Positions 36,968 to 47,056 of a DNA stretch of 64,000 nt are shown here, in pieces (within the stretch, counting starts at the first letter, position 1; each line of letters opens with the position of its first letter). The DNA comes from Urechidicola vernalis (GTDB taxonomy: Bacteria > Bacteroidota > Bacteroidia > Flavobacteriales > Flavobacteriaceae). The notes under the pieces were generated by a model. That model saw only the letters and a list, made by a program, of their open reading frames with translations. It did no database searches and was not told where the DNA came from. A program made the position numbers and the translations under genes. The stretch spans positions 930,001 to 994,000 of the forward strand of contig NZ_JAVRHV010000001.1 in assembly GCF_031846385.1 (NCBI RefSeq). The letters run 5' to 3'.

Positions 36968-37002
36968 TTGAAAATATTTTTTCAATTTACTATGCATGCA
37001 TA
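36966..37002. promoter_or_regulatory. Candidate MarR operator palindromes
   Basis: Two inverted repeats sit in the 106-nt divergent spacer: AATTGAAAA (36966-36974) with its complement at 36979-36987, and the perfect 12-mer TATGCATGCATA (36991-37002). Both lie just upstream of a TATATTTG box (37014-37021) that ends 4 nt before the marR ATG. Position fits binding by the adjacent MarR regulator; no biochemical evidence. Confidence 0.55.
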
Positions 37003-37025
37003 ATATATTTTTATATATTTGAAAC

Positions 37026-37460
37026 ATGATTAAAGAAAAATCAATTGACCATCATTTAAGAGCAACCTGGCAAGCAGTTGCAAAAATGTACAATGAGCAA
37101 GCCACTAAACACGATAGTACAATGGCTGTTGCTTTTGTTCTATTGAACATAGATTATGAAAACGGAACGCCATCCACAGCACTTGGCCCGCAAATGGGTA
37201 TGGAAGCGACAAGTCTTTCAAGAATACTAAAAAGTATGGAAGAGAAAGGTGCTATTTACAGAGAAAAGAATCCTAAGGACGGACGAAGCGTTTTGATAAA
37301 ACTTACTGAATTAGGAAAAGAGAAAAGAGAAGTTTCCAAATTATCGGTGATCCGATTTAATGAGGTTATCAGAAATAATATTTCACAAGAAAAATTGGAT
37401 AACTTTTTTGAAGTTACCGAAACCATAAACAGATTAATATCAAATAGAGATATTTTCTAA
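37026..37460 (+). CDS. MarR-family transcriptional regulator
   Basis: 144 aa winged-helix protein: recognition-helix region TSLSRILKSMEEKGAIYREKNPKDGRSVLIKLTELG is diagnostic. It is 16 nt upstream of fadN in the same orientation, so it probably senses acyl-CoAs or fatty acids and represses the fad genes and itself. Divergent from the ABC transporter operon, which it might also control. Confidence 0.88.
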   Translation: MIKEKSIDHHLRATWQAVAKMYNEQATKHDSTMAVAFVLLNIDYENGTPSTALGPQMGMEATSLSRILKSMEEKGAIYREKNPKDGRSVLIKLTELGKEKREVSKLSVIRFNEVIRNNISQEKLDNFFEVTETINRLISNRDIF

Positions 37461-37476
37461 TAAAGATTAATGAACA

Positions 37477-39876
37477 ATGAAAAGACGAATTAAAAAAGTA
37501 GCAATTATCGGATCCGGAATTATGGGATCTGGTATTGCTTGTCATTTTGCAAATATTGGAATTGAAGTCCTGTTATTAGACATCGTTCCTAGAGAGTTAA
37601 ATGATCTTCAGAAAAAGAAAGGCCTAACTTTAGAGAGCAAAATTGTTAGAAATAGTATTGTAAATGCTGCATTAACGACCTCTTTAAAATCGAAGCCATC
37701 TCCAATTTACGATCAAAAATTTGCCAGCAGAATTACTACGGGTAATGTCGATGACGATCTAAATAAAATTGCAGATGTAGATTGGGTAATGGAAGTTGTA
37801 GTTGAACGCTTAGACATTAAACAGCAAGTTTTTGAAAAAGTAGAACAATACCGTAAACCTGGTACTTTAATTACCTCCAATACTTCCGGTATTCCAATTA
37901 AATTTATGAATGAAGGGCGTAGCGAAGACTTTCAAAAGCACTTTGCGGTAACTCACTTTTTTAATCCGCCTAGATACCTAAAATTATTTGAAGTTGTACC
38001 TGGACCAAATTGTAAACAAGAAGTCACCGATTTCTTAATGATGTATGGAGAAAAGTTCTTAGGTAAAACTTCGGTTTTAGCAAAAGACACTCCTGCGTTT
38101 ATTGGAAATAGAATTGGAATATTCGGCATTATGAGTTTATTCCATCAAGTAAAAGAATTAGGATTAACCATTGAAGAAGTCGATAAACTTACGGGCCCTG
38201 TAATTGGACGACCTAAGTCGGCAACATTTAGAACTGTTGATGTGGTCGGTTTAGACACTTTGGTTCATGTAGCAAATGGTTTGTATGAAAACTGTCCGAA
38301 TGATGAAGCCCATGAGTTGTTCAAACTTCCAGGGTTCATCAACACAATGATGGAGAATAAATGGTTGGGTAGTAAAACAAAACAAGGATTCTATAAAAAG
38401 GTGGTGAATGATGGCAAGAAAGAGATCCTTTCTTTAGATTTAAATTCATTGGAGTATCGTTCCAAACAAAAGGCCAAATTTGCCACCTTAGAATTGACGA
38501 AAACGGTTGACAAAGTAATTGATCGATTTAAAATTTTAGTAAAAGGAAAAGACAAAGCAGGAGAATTCTACAGAAAGAATTTTGCAGCGATGTTTGCTTA
38601 TGTCCAAAACCGAATTCCGGAAATTTCTGATGAATTATATCGTATAGATGATGCAATGAAAGCTGGGTTTGGCTGGGAACACGGCCCATTTGAAATATGG
38701 GATGCCATTGGTGTAGAAAAAGGAATTGAGTTATTGCAATCCGAAGGATTTGAACCTGCTCCATGGATAACAAAAATGTTAGCCTCAGGAAATACAAGTT
38801 TTTATTCAGTTAGTGAAGGTGCTAAAAATTACTATGCAATTCCAGATAAAAAACAGGTGAAAGTACCGGGTCAAGATTCCTTTATTATTTTAGATAACAT
38901 CAGAGAGTCAAAAACAATTTGGTCTAACAGCGGAGCATCTATCCAACATTTAGGAGATGGAGTTTTAAACGTTGAATTCCAGTCAAAAATGAATACGCTT
39001 GGTGGTGAAGTTTTGGCCGCAATCAATAAAGGAATTGATTTAGCAGAAACTGAATATGACGCAGTAATTTTAGGAAATCAAGGTCCTAATTTTTCTGTTG
39101 GCGCCAATTTAGGTATGGTATTTATGATGGCTGTAGAACAGGAATATGATGAATTAAATTTCTCTGTAAAATATTTCCAAGACACGGTTATGAGATTAAG
39201 ATATTCTTCTTGCCCAACAATAGTTGCACCACATGGTTACGCTTTTGGTGGAGCATGTGAAATGTCTTTACATGCCGATAAAGTTATTGCAGCCGCAGAA
39301 ACATATATGGGATTGGTAGAATTTGGAGTAGGGATTATTCCTGGTGGTGCTGGTTCTAAAGAAATGGCGGTAAGAGCTGGTGAAGGTCTTCTAAAAGACG
39401 ATGTTAAATTGAATAAACTAAGAGATTATTTTATAAATGTAGCTATGGCTAAAGTCGCTACATCGGCTTATGAGGCTTATGATTTAGGATTCTTAAAACC
39501 ACACAAAGATTTGGTAGTGGTAAATAAAGAACGACAAATAGCAACTGCAAAAAGACATGCAATTCAGATGTTAGAAGATGGTTATTCACAACCAACTCCG
39601 AAACAAGTAAAAGTATTAGGACAACAAGCATTAGGTATGTTCTTAGTTGGAACCGATAGTTTAGAAAAAGGTCATTATGCATCAGAGCATGACAAAAAAA
39701 TGGCAAATAAACTAGGTTACGTTATGGCCGGAGGAGACTTATCAGAACCGACAATAGTATCAGAACAATACTTATTAGATTTAGAAAGGGAAGCCTTTAT
39801 GAGTTTATGTACTGAACGTAAAACTTTAGAGCGAATAGAGCATATGTTAAAGACAGGTAAACCGCTTCGTAATTAA
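37477..39876 (+). CDS. fadN: 3-hydroxyacyl-CoA dehydrogenase / enoyl-CoA hydratase fusion (FadN-like)
   Basis: 799 aa bifunctional enzyme of beta-oxidation. The N-terminal NAD-binding motif GSGIMGSGIA (12-21) begins the dehydrogenase part; FNPPRYLKLFEVVPG is the usual active-site region. The hydratase/crotonase part is C-terminal (GYAFGGACEMSLHADKVIAA, MGLVEFGVGIIPGGAGSKEM). This domain order is that of Bacillus FadN, the reverse of E. coli FadB. Followed by fadA after 11 nt. Confidence 0.92.
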   Translation: MKRRIKKVAIIGSGIMGSGIACHFANIGIEVLLLDIVPRELNDLQKKKGLTLESKIVRNSIVNAALTTSLKSKPSPIYDQKFASRITTGNVDDDLNKIADVDWVMEVVVERLDIKQQVFEKVEQYRKPGTLITSNTSGIPIKFMNEGRSEDFQKHFAVTHFFNPPRYLKLFEVVPGPNCKQEVTDFLMMYGEKFLGKTSVLAKDTPAFIGNRIGIFGIMSLFHQVKELGLTIEEVDKLTGPVIGRPKSATFRTVDVVGLDTLVHVANGLYENCPNDEAHELFKLPGFINTMMENKWLGSKTKQGFYKKVVNDGKKEILSLDLNSLEYRSKQKAKFATLELTKTVDKVIDRFKILVKGKDKAGEFYRKNFAAMFAYVQNRIPEISDELYRIDDAMKAGFGWEHGPFEIWDAIGVEKGIELLQSEGFEPAPWITKMLASGNTSFYSVSEGAKNYYAIPDKKQVKVPGQDSFIILDNIRESKTIWSNSGASIQHLGDGVLNVEFQSKMNTLGGEVLAAINKGIDLAETEYDAVILGNQGPNFSVGANLGMVFMMAVEQEYDELNFSVKYFQDTVMRLRYSSCPTIVAPHGYAFGGACEMSLHADKVIAAAETYMGLVEFGVGIIPGGAGSKEMAVRAGEGLLKDDVKLNKLRDYFINVAMAKVATSAYEAYDLGFLKPHKDLVVVNKERQIATAKRHAIQMLEDGYSQPTPKQVKVLGQQALGMFLVGTDSLEKGHYASEHDKKMANKLGYVMAGGDLSEPTIVSEQYLLDLEREAFMSLCTERKTLERIEHMLKTGKPLRN

Positions 39877-39887
39877 AAAGATAAGAA

Positions 39888-41072
39888 ATGAAAACAGCAT
39901 ATATAGTAACAGGATACAGAACAGCAGTTGGAAAAGCTCCGAAAGGTGTTTTTAGGTTTAAAAGACCTGATGAATTGGCTGCGGAAACTATTGAGCGTCT
40001 TTTAAAAGATGTGCCTCAATTAGATAAAACCAGAATAGATGACGTCATAGTTGGTAATGCTATGCCAGAAGCAGAACAAGGATTAAACGTAGGTAGATTA
40101 ATCTCTTTAATGGGATTAAAGATTGACGATGTACCTGGCATGACCGTAAATAGATACTGTGCCTCAGGATTAGAAACAATTAGTATTGCCGCAGCTAAAA
40201 TTCAGTCTGGAATGGCAGATTGTATCATTGCAGGTGGTGCAGAGAGTATGAGTTATATCCCGATGGGTGGATACAGACCTGTTCCAAATTACAAGGCGGC
40301 GAAAGAAGGAAACGAAGAATATTATTGGGGAATGGGATTAACTGCTGAAGCAGTGGCCCAACAATATAAAGTATCAAGAGAAGATCAAGATGCATTTGCT
40401 TTTAATTCACACAAAAAAGCACTTGCCGGTTTAGACAATGGAATTTTTAAAGACGATATCGTTCCAATTGATGTAGAGCACATTTTTATTAATGATCAAG
40501 GAAAGAAAGAAACTAAAAACTATACAGTAGCACAAGATGAAGGACCGCGTAGAGGAACTTCTATAGAAGCATTGGCAAAATTACGTGCGGTATTTGCGCA
40601 AGGCGGAAGTGTAACTGCTGGTAATTCTTCTCAGATGAGTGATGGTGCGGCATTTGTTATGGTAATGAGCGAAGAAATGGTAAAAGAATTAAAAATCGAA
40701 CCAATTGCAAGAATGGTTTCTTACGCTGCTATGGGTGTTGAACCTAGAATTATGGGTATTGGCCCAGTCGCAGCAGTTCCAAAAGCATTAAAGCAAGCAG
40801 GACTGTCATTAAATGATATTGATTTATTTGAACTCAATGAAGCATTTGCTTCACAGTCAATTGCCGTTATTAGAGAATTGGATTTAAATCCAGATATCGT
40901 TAACGTAAATGGTGGTGCTATTGCTTTAGGACATCCTTTAGGGTGCACTGGTGCAAAACTATCGGTGCAATTATTTAATGAAATGAGAAGAAGAAAAAAT
41001 AAATATGGAATAGTAACTATGTGTGTTGGAACCGGTCAAGGTGCCGCAGGTGTTTACGAACTTTTAACTTAA
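39888..41072 (+). CDS. fadA: Acetyl-CoA acyltransferase (3-ketoacyl-CoA thiolase)
   Basis: 394 aa. Thiolase catalytic residues present: Cys91 (NRYCASGLE), His349 (GHPLGCTG) and Cys379 (CVGTGQGAAG). Performs thiolytic cleavage, the last step of each beta-oxidation round. 11 nt after fadN, 5 nt before fadE. Confidence 0.95.
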   Translation: MKTAYIVTGYRTAVGKAPKGVFRFKRPDELAAETIERLLKDVPQLDKTRIDDVIVGNAMPEAEQGLNVGRLISLMGLKIDDVPGMTVNRYCASGLETISIAAAKIQSGMADCIIAGGAESMSYIPMGGYRPVPNYKAAKEGNEEYYWGMGLTAEAVAQQYKVSREDQDAFAFNSHKKALAGLDNGIFKDDIVPIDVEHIFINDQGKKETKNYTVAQDEGPRRGTSIEALAKLRAVFAQGGSVTAGNSSQMSDGAAFVMVMSEEMVKELKIEPIARMVSYAAMGVEPRIMGIGPVAAVPKALKQAGLSLNDIDLFELNEAFASQSIAVIRELDLNPDIVNVNGGAIALGHPLGCTGAKLSVQLFNEMRRRKNKYGIVTMCVGTGQGAAGVYELLT

Positions 41073-41077
41073 TAACA

Positions 41078-42871
41078 ATGAATACAATAAAAGGAGGAGA
41101 ATTTTTAATTAAAGAAATTAAAGCCGAAGATGTTTTTATTACGGAAGAATTTACCGAAGAACAACAGATGATGAAGGATGCGGTTATTGAATTTATTGAC
41201 CGTGAAGTATGGCCTCACAAGGAACGTTTTGAAAATAAGGATTACGATCTTACCGAAGAAGTAATGCGTAAGATTGGAGAAATGGGCTTTTTAGGTGTTT
41301 CAATTCCTGAACAATATGGCGGAATCGGAATGGGCTTTGTTTCTACTATGTTAGTGACTGATTATATGTCGGCTGCAACAGGATCTATAGGAACTGCTTA
41401 CGGAGCACATACCGGTATTGGTACAATGCCTATATTCTTGTATGGGACTGAAGAGCAAAAAATGAAGTATTTACCGGCCTTAACTTCGGGTGAAAAATTT
41501 GGAGCTTATTGTTTAACTGAACCCGGTGCAGGTAGTGATGCTAATTCAGGGAAAACAACCGCTGAATTGACTGAAGATAGTAAACATTATAAAATTAACG
41601 GGCAAAAAATGTGGATCTCAAATGCCGGGTTTGCCGAAGTTTTTATCGTATTTGCTAGAATTGAAGATGATAAGAACATTACTGCTTTTGTATTAGATTA
41701 TGACAAGGACAACCCTAATGGAATTACCTTAGGAGAAGAAGAAGATAAATTAGGTATTATCTCCTCTTCTACTCGTCAGGTATTCTTTAATGATACAATT
41801 GTTCCTATAGATGCAATGTTGTCTGAAAGAAACAAAGGGTTTAAGATTGCTTTAAATTCCTTAAATGTTGGAAGAATTAAATTAGGTGCTGCCTGTTTAG
41901 ATGCTGGAAGAAGAATTATCACAGAGTCCACAAAATATGCAAACGAACGAATTCAATTTAAAACACCAATTTCTAGTTTTGGAGCTATTCAGAAGAAATT
42001 GGCAGATATGAGCACTCGAATTTTTGCAAGTGATGCTGCATCATATCGTGCAGCAAAAGATATCCAAAATATGATTGATGCAAAATTGGCCGAAGGTAAA
42101 ACACACGAACAAGCAGAATTGGATGCATTCCAAGAGTATGCCATTGAATGTGCAATTATTAAGGTATTTGCATCAGAGTCTTCTCAGATGGTATCGGATG
42201 AAGGAATACAAATTTTTGGTGGAATGGGATTCTCTAAAGAAACACCCATGGAAAGTGCTTGGAGAGATGCCAGAATTACCAGAATTTACGAAGGAACAAA
42301 TGAGATTAATAGACTATTAACCGTGGGAATGTTGCTTAAAAAAGCTATGAAAGGGTCAATTGATTTAATTACACCTGCTATGGAAGTTGGTAATAGTCTA
42401 ATGGCAATTCCTTCATTCGACACACCTGATTTCTCTGAAGTGCTTTCAGAAGAAAAGGCTATGATTGAAAAATTAAAGAAATTATTTCTGATGGTTTCTG
42501 GTAAAGCCGTTCAGACATATGGAATGGATTTAGACTCTCATCAGCAATTAATTCTATGTGCTGCCGAAATTATGATTGAAATCTACGTGGCTGAAAGTGC
42601 CGTTTTAAAAGCTGAAAAAGTGGCTAAATTGACATCTGAGAAAGAAGCAGAAGGACAAATTGCAATGGCAAAATTAAATCTTTACAACGCTGTAGAGAAA
42701 ATGAATACAGTAGGTAAAGAAGGTATCGTATACTTCGCCGAAGGTGATGAACAACGTATGATGTTAATGGGACTTAAAAGATTTACAAAGTATGTAAATC
42801 AACCAAACGTAATTGAATTACGTAAAACCGTTGCATCGAAAGTTATTGCTAAAAACGAATACTGTTTTTAG
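41078..42871 (+). CDS. fadE: Acyl-CoA dehydrogenase of the fad operon (long form)
   Basis: 597 aa from ATG 41078; the frame extends into fadA but the ATG 5 nt after its stop is the natural start. Signatures YCLTEPGAGSDANSGKTTAE and the catalytic Glu in RIYEGTNEINRLL are present. A ~190-residue C-terminal helical extension (from about 410) is typical of the VLCAD/FadE-like long form. First oxidation step of beta-oxidation. A terminator follows. Confidence 0.93.
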   Translation: MNTIKGGEFLIKEIKAEDVFITEEFTEEQQMMKDAVIEFIDREVWPHKERFENKDYDLTEEVMRKIGEMGFLGVSIPEQYGGIGMGFVSTMLVTDYMSAATGSIGTAYGAHTGIGTMPIFLYGTEEQKMKYLPALTSGEKFGAYCLTEPGAGSDANSGKTTAELTEDSKHYKINGQKMWISNAGFAEVFIVFARIEDDKNITAFVLDYDKDNPNGITLGEEEDKLGIISSSTRQVFFNDTIVPIDAMLSERNKGFKIALNSLNVGRIKLGAACLDAGRRIITESTKYANERIQFKTPISSFGAIQKKLADMSTRIFASDAASYRAAKDIQNMIDAKLAEGKTHEQAELDAFQEYAIECAIIKVFASESSQMVSDEGIQIFGGMGFSKETPMESAWRDARITRIYEGTNEINRLLTVGMLLKKAMKGSIDLITPAMEVGNSLMAIPSFDTPDFSEVLSEEKAMIEKLKKLFLMVSGKAVQTYGMDLDSHQQLILCAAEIMIEIYVAESAVLKAEKVAKLTSEKEAEGQIAMAKLNLYNAVEKMNTVGKEGIVYFAEGDEQRMMLMGLKRFTKYVNQPNVIELRKTVASKVIAKNEYCF

Positions 42872-42889
42872 CAGTTTGGTTAGTTGGTT

Positions 42890-42924
42890 AAAAATCTCAT
42901 CTAAATTAGATGAGATTTTTTTTT
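42890..42924 (+). terminator. Terminator of the marR-fadNAE operon
   Basis: A 15-bp stem, AAAAATCTCATCTAA (42890-42904) with its complement at 42906-42920, ending in a T run; 18 nt after the fadE stop. Confidence 0.88.
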
Positions 42925-42931
42925 ACCTTTG
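42924..42931 (+). promoter_or_regulatory. Candidate -7 box (TACCTTTG) for the beta-propeller/BNR genes
   Basis: TACCTTTG matches TANNTTTG and lies 27 nt before the ATG at 42959; the TTG element is absent because the preceding terminator occupies that position. Confidence 0.4.
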
Positions 42932-42958
42932 AGTAATTAACCTTCAAACCAATTCTTC

Positions 42959-43813
42959 ATGAAATATGCAACAATTCTCTTAACCCTAGTTGCTTTATCT
43001 AGTTACGCTCAAAATACAGAAGTCTATATTTTTGACATTAGTATTGAACAAGAATTTGTAATGATTTCTAATGGAAAAAATGTTTCTAATAATCCTGGAT
43101 ATGATAGCCAGCCCTCTTTTATCGATAATAATACACTTGTTTTTTCTTCAACCAATAATGACCAGACAGATATTGCCTTGTACAATATTAAAAAAGACAA
43201 AAAAAGATGGGTTCAGGAGACTCAGAGCAGTGAATTCTCTCCTACAAAAGTAATAAATGAAGATGCCATATCATTAATAAAACAAGGACTAGATAATACT
43301 CAAAAGTTGTATAAATATGGTATAAATGATTCTACTCAAATTGCTTTAGTTGAAGACCTTATCGTGGGTTATCATACTTGGATCAATGGTGAAACTGCAG
43401 CCTTGGCCATTTTAGAAAACAATGGATTATCATTAAACATATACAATACTAAGACTAAAGAAAACGAGACTGTGGTTACAAATATTGGTCGTTCACTTCA
43501 TAAAATTCCAAAAAGCGATTTAATTAGTTATATCGACAAATCTGAACCCCAATGGAAAATAATGTCATTCAATACAACCTCTAAGAGTTCTGATTTTATT
43601 ATTAATGTAATTGAATCCTCTGAAGATGTGTTTTGGACATCAAAAGGGATACTGGTTACAGGTGTTGATAATAAAATTTACAAATTTGAACCTAACAAAG
43701 ATGAAGACTGGGTAAAAATTGGTACGCTTAAAGATGAATCATTAACAAATATTACAAGAATCAGCATTAACAACGACACTTCAAAATTAGCTATTGTCGT
43801 AGATAATAAATAA
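42959..43813 (+). CDS. Secreted TolB/WD40-like beta-propeller protein
   Basis: 284 aa. Signal peptide at 1-17 (LVALSSYA/QNTE). The body is beta-rich with TolB-like repeats: NPGYDSQPSFIDNNTLVFSS resembles the PD40 blade, and later VVDNK-type strands follow. Only part of a full propeller is obvious. No catalytic motif seen. Predicted periplasmic or secreted. 23 nt before the BNR protein gene, so co-transcribed. Confidence 0.7.
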   Translation: MKYATILLTLVALSSYAQNTEVYIFDISIEQEFVMISNGKNVSNNPGYDSQPSFIDNNTLVFSSTNNDQTDIALYNIKKDKKRWVQETQSSEFSPTKVINEDAISLIKQGLDNTQKLYKYGINDSTQIALVEDLIVGYHTWINGETAALAILENNGLSLNIYNTKTKENETVVTNIGRSLHKIPKSDLISYIDKSEPQWKIMSFNTTSKSSDFIINVIESSEDVFWTSKGILVTGVDNKIYKFEPNKDEDWVKIGTLKDESLTNITRISINNDTSKLAIVVDNK

Positions 43814-43836
43814 TTACAAACTACATTACTTTACTC

Positions 43837-46800
43837 ATGAAAAAAATTATTTCATTGGCAATGCTGCTCAGCGTTGCTTTTATATCGGCTCAAGAACTAT
43901 CAATGGACCTTCTTAAAAATATGAAACCTAGAAGTATCGGTCCTGGAGGAATGTCTGGACGTGTTACTGCCATAGATGTTGTTTTAAACAATCCAGATAT
44001 TATGTATGTTGGAACGGCTTCTGGTGGACTTTGGAAATCTAACTCAGGTGGTATTAATTGGGAACCTATTTTCGAAAAAGAATTAACCGCTTCTATAGGT
44101 GCTGTTGCAATTCAACAATCCAATCCAAGCGTTATTTGGGTAGGAACCGGAGAAGGGAATCCTAGAAACAGTTTAAATGGCGGGTTTGGGGTTTATAGAT
44201 CTTTAGATGGCGGAAAGAATTGGCAGGCGATGGGATTGGAAAAAACCAGACATATCCATAGAATTATTATAGACCCATCAGATCCAAATACAATTTATGT
44301 GGCAGCAATAGGTTCTCCTTGGGGAGAGCACTCAGAGCGTGGTATTTATAAAACCACGGATGCTGGTAAAACTTGGAATCAAGTATTATTTGCAAACAAT
44401 AAAACTGGAGCTGCGGATTTGGTAATGGACCCGTCGAATCCGAATAAATTAATCGCTGCCATGTGGGAACATAAAAGAGATCCTTGGTTTTTTAATTCAG
44501 GTGGAGAAGGTTCTGGACTACATATAACTTATGATGGCGGTGAAACTTGGAAAAAAATAACCGATGAGGACGGGTTTCCAAAAGGAAATTTAGGACGAAT
44601 AGGTATTGCAATAGCCCCTAATAAACCTAATACCATTTATGCATTGGTTGAGGCCAAAAAAAATGCCTTATATAAAAGTACCGATGGAGGCTTTAAATGG
44701 AAAATGGTGAATGACAATTCAGTAGGAAGAGGAAATACCGGTATTGGAAACAGACCATTTTATTATTCTGAGATTTACGTAGACCCAACTAATGAGAATA
44801 GAGTTTATACAATTTACACCTATGTAAATGTAAGCCAAGATGGCGGAAAATCTTTTAAACAATTAATGCCTGCCTATGGAGTAGATAACGGTGTACATCC
44901 AGATCATCATGCTTGGTGGATTCATCCAACTAACGGCGATTTTATGATTGACGGTAATGATGGTGGCTTGAATATTACCAAGGACGGTGGCAAAAACTGG
45001 AGATTTATAGGAAATATTCCAGTTGCTCAATTTTATCATATAAATGTTGATAATGAATACCCGTATAATGTTTATGGAGGAATGCAAGATAATGGTTCAT
45101 GGCGCGGACCTGCTTACGTTTGGCGTGCTCAAGGAATACGAAACTCCTATTGGCAAGAGATTAGTTTTGGAGATGGTTTTGATGTTGTGCCTGATAGAGA
45201 TGATTCTCGTTATGGTTGGTCTATGAGTCAGCAAGGATCGGTTAGTAGGTATGATTGGCAAACTGGAAACAATTACTCCGTTAAACCAACTCATCCAGAT
45301 CCTAACGTGAAATTACGTTTCAATTGGAACTCTGCTATTAATATAGATCCGAATGAAAATAATATCATTTATTTTGGTAGTCAGTTTGTACATAAATCTA
45401 CCGATAAAGGAGAAACCTGGGAAATAATATCACCAGATTTAACAACCGATGATAAAGAAAAACAAAAGCAAAGTGAAAGTGGTGGTTTAACAATGGATGC
45501 AACTGGAGCTGAAAATCATTGTACAATTTTAGTAATAGAACCTGCCCCAATAGAACCAAATACGTTATGGGTCGGAACTGATGATGGCAAGGTCCATGTA
45601 TCCCAAAACGGGGGTACAGACTGGAATGATGTATCTAAAAACTTGAAAGGATTACCAGAAGGGAGTTGGATTGCTCAAATAAAAGCATCCAACAAAAATA
45701 AAGGGGAAGCATTATTAGTAGCAAATGATTATAGACGCTTTAATTATGAGCCCTATGTTTATAGAACTACAAACTATGGTAAATCATGGAATCGAATTGT
45801 AGACAGTGAAGATGTTCAGAGTTATGCTTTATCAATTATTGAAGATTTAGAAGAACCTAACCTTTTATTTCTAGGAACAGACGATGGTTTATATATATCC
45901 ATTAATGCCGGAGAATCTTGGACCAAATGGACTGAAGGCTTCCCAACTGTTTCGGTAAAAGATTTAGTCATTCATCCTAGAGAACATGATTTAATTATTG
46001 GAACATTTGGGCGAGCTGCATGGGTGTTAGATGATATTAGACCACTTAGAGCAATTGCAGCAAACACTGAGGTATTAGAAAAAAGTATCGAATTATTTAA
46101 TCCCCCTACTGGTTATCATGCTTCTTACAAACAACCCACTGGCAGTCGATTTGGTGCGGATGCAATGTACCAAGGAACTAACAGAAGCTCCGGTGCTCAT
46201 TTTACATATCTTTTCAATAAAAAAGAGGCTCAATCTGATTCTACCAAAGTTAAATGGGATTCAATTCAAATGAATATTTATGACGGAGAACGATTGATTA
46301 GGACTTTAAAAAAGAAGACTCCTAAAGAAAACGGAATTCAAAAATGGACTTGGTATATGGATGAAAAAGGAGGTGACAGACCTTCTAGAACAATTTCAAA
46401 AAGAAAAACTGAATCAGGTGGGGTTAAAGTAAAACCTGGAACTTACAAAGCCGTTTTGAGTTATGGAAATCAAGCATCAGAAACGACAATTCGTATTGAG
46501 AATGATCCAAGGATTGAAAAACTACCTCAAGCAATTTCTGAAGTTTATGATGCGCTAAAAGATATTCAAAATCTCCAACAGATTGAAGCTGATGCGGTAA
46601 AGCAATTGGTTGAGAGTAAAAATATAGCAGGTGCATACAGTAAATCTTTAACTAACCTAGATAAGAAAAAATTTAAATCAGAAATTTCATCATCTAAAAA
46701 AATTATTAAGAAAGTTGATTCGGTTATAGCATTATATATTGGTAAAATTGATAAAAGACAAGGTATCACAAGTGATACTATTGTGAATGTAAACCAACGT

Positions 46801-47010
46801 ATAGGTAGTGCAAGTAGATATGTTCGATCACGTCAAAATGGAATTACAAAAACAGAAACTATTTTAATTGATCAAGCTAAAGAAGCTCTTTCAAATGCTT
46901 TAGATGAAACCAATGCATTTTTTAATGATGAATGGAAGACTTATAAAACGAAAATGGAAAGTTTAGAACTTTCTCCGTTCAAAGAAACTGAAGCATTTAA
47001 ATTAGATTAG
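43837..47010 (+). CDS. Secreted BNR/VPS10-type beta-propeller protein, 1057 aa
   Basis: Signal peptide at 1-19. About eleven Asp-box blades are visible (SNSGGINW, SLDGGKNW, TTDAGKTW, TYDGGETW, STDGGFKW, SQDGGKSF, TKDGGKNW, STDKGETW, SQNGGTDW, TTNYGKSW, SINAGESW), placing it in the sortilin/VPS10-like BNR group. After the propeller (to about 740) come a beta domain and a helical C-terminal region. Frequently labelled glycosyl hydrolase, but I see no catalytic residues to support that; the role is unknown. Confidence 0.82.
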   Translation: MKKIISLAMLLSVAFISAQELSMDLLKNMKPRSIGPGGMSGRVTAIDVVLNNPDIMYVGTASGGLWKSNSGGINWEPIFEKELTASIGAVAIQQSNPSVIWVGTGEGNPRNSLNGGFGVYRSLDGGKNWQAMGLEKTRHIHRIIIDPSDPNTIYVAAIGSPWGEHSERGIYKTTDAGKTWNQVLFANNKTGAADLVMDPSNPNKLIAAMWEHKRDPWFFNSGGEGSGLHITYDGGETWKKITDEDGFPKGNLGRIGIAIAPNKPNTIYALVEAKKNALYKSTDGGFKWKMVNDNSVGRGNTGIGNRPFYYSEIYVDPTNENRVYTIYTYVNVSQDGGKSFKQLMPAYGVDNGVHPDHHAWWIHPTNGDFMIDGNDGGLNITKDGGKNWRFIGNIPVAQFYHINVDNEYPYNVYGGMQDNGSWRGPAYVWRAQGIRNSYWQEISFGDGFDVVPDRDDSRYGWSMSQQGSVSRYDWQTGNNYSVKPTHPDPNVKLRFNWNSAINIDPNENNIIYFGSQFVHKSTDKGETWEIISPDLTTDDKEKQKQSESGGLTMDATGAENHCTILVIEPAPIEPNTLWVGTDDGKVHVSQNGGTDWNDVSKNLKGLPEGSWIAQIKASNKNKGEALLVANDYRRFNYEPYVYRTTNYGKSWNRIVDSEDVQSYALSIIEDLEEPNLLFLGTDDGLYISINAGESWTKWTEGFPTVSVKDLVIHPREHDLIIGTFGRAAWVLDDIRPLRAIAANTEVLEKSIELFNPPTGYHASYKQPTGSRFGADAMYQGTNRSSGAHFTYLFNKKEAQSDSTKVKWDSIQMNIYDGERLIRTLKKKTPKENGIQKWTWYMDEKGGDRPSRTISKRKTESGGVKVKPGTYKAVLSYGNQASETTIRIENDPRIEKLPQAISEVYDALKDIQNLQQIEADAVKQLVESKNIAGAYSKSLTNLDKKKFKSEISSSKKIIKKVDSVIALYIGKIDKRQGITSDTIVNVNQRIGSASRYVRSRQNGITKTETILIDQAKEALSNALDETNAFFNDEWKTYKTKMESLELSPFKETEAFKLD

Positions 47011-47056
47011 TTTTTGTAACTCATTTGATTTTTAACCTTAAAAAGCCAATTAATTT

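Noticed and set aside
41021..41077. Longer fadE start inside fadA
   Set aside because: It gives Cys/Arg-rich residues from out-of-frame fadA; ATG 41078 is the normal start.
46424..46769. Minus-strand ORFs within the BNR gene
   Set aside because: Shadows of the 1057-aa coding frame with no recognisable features.
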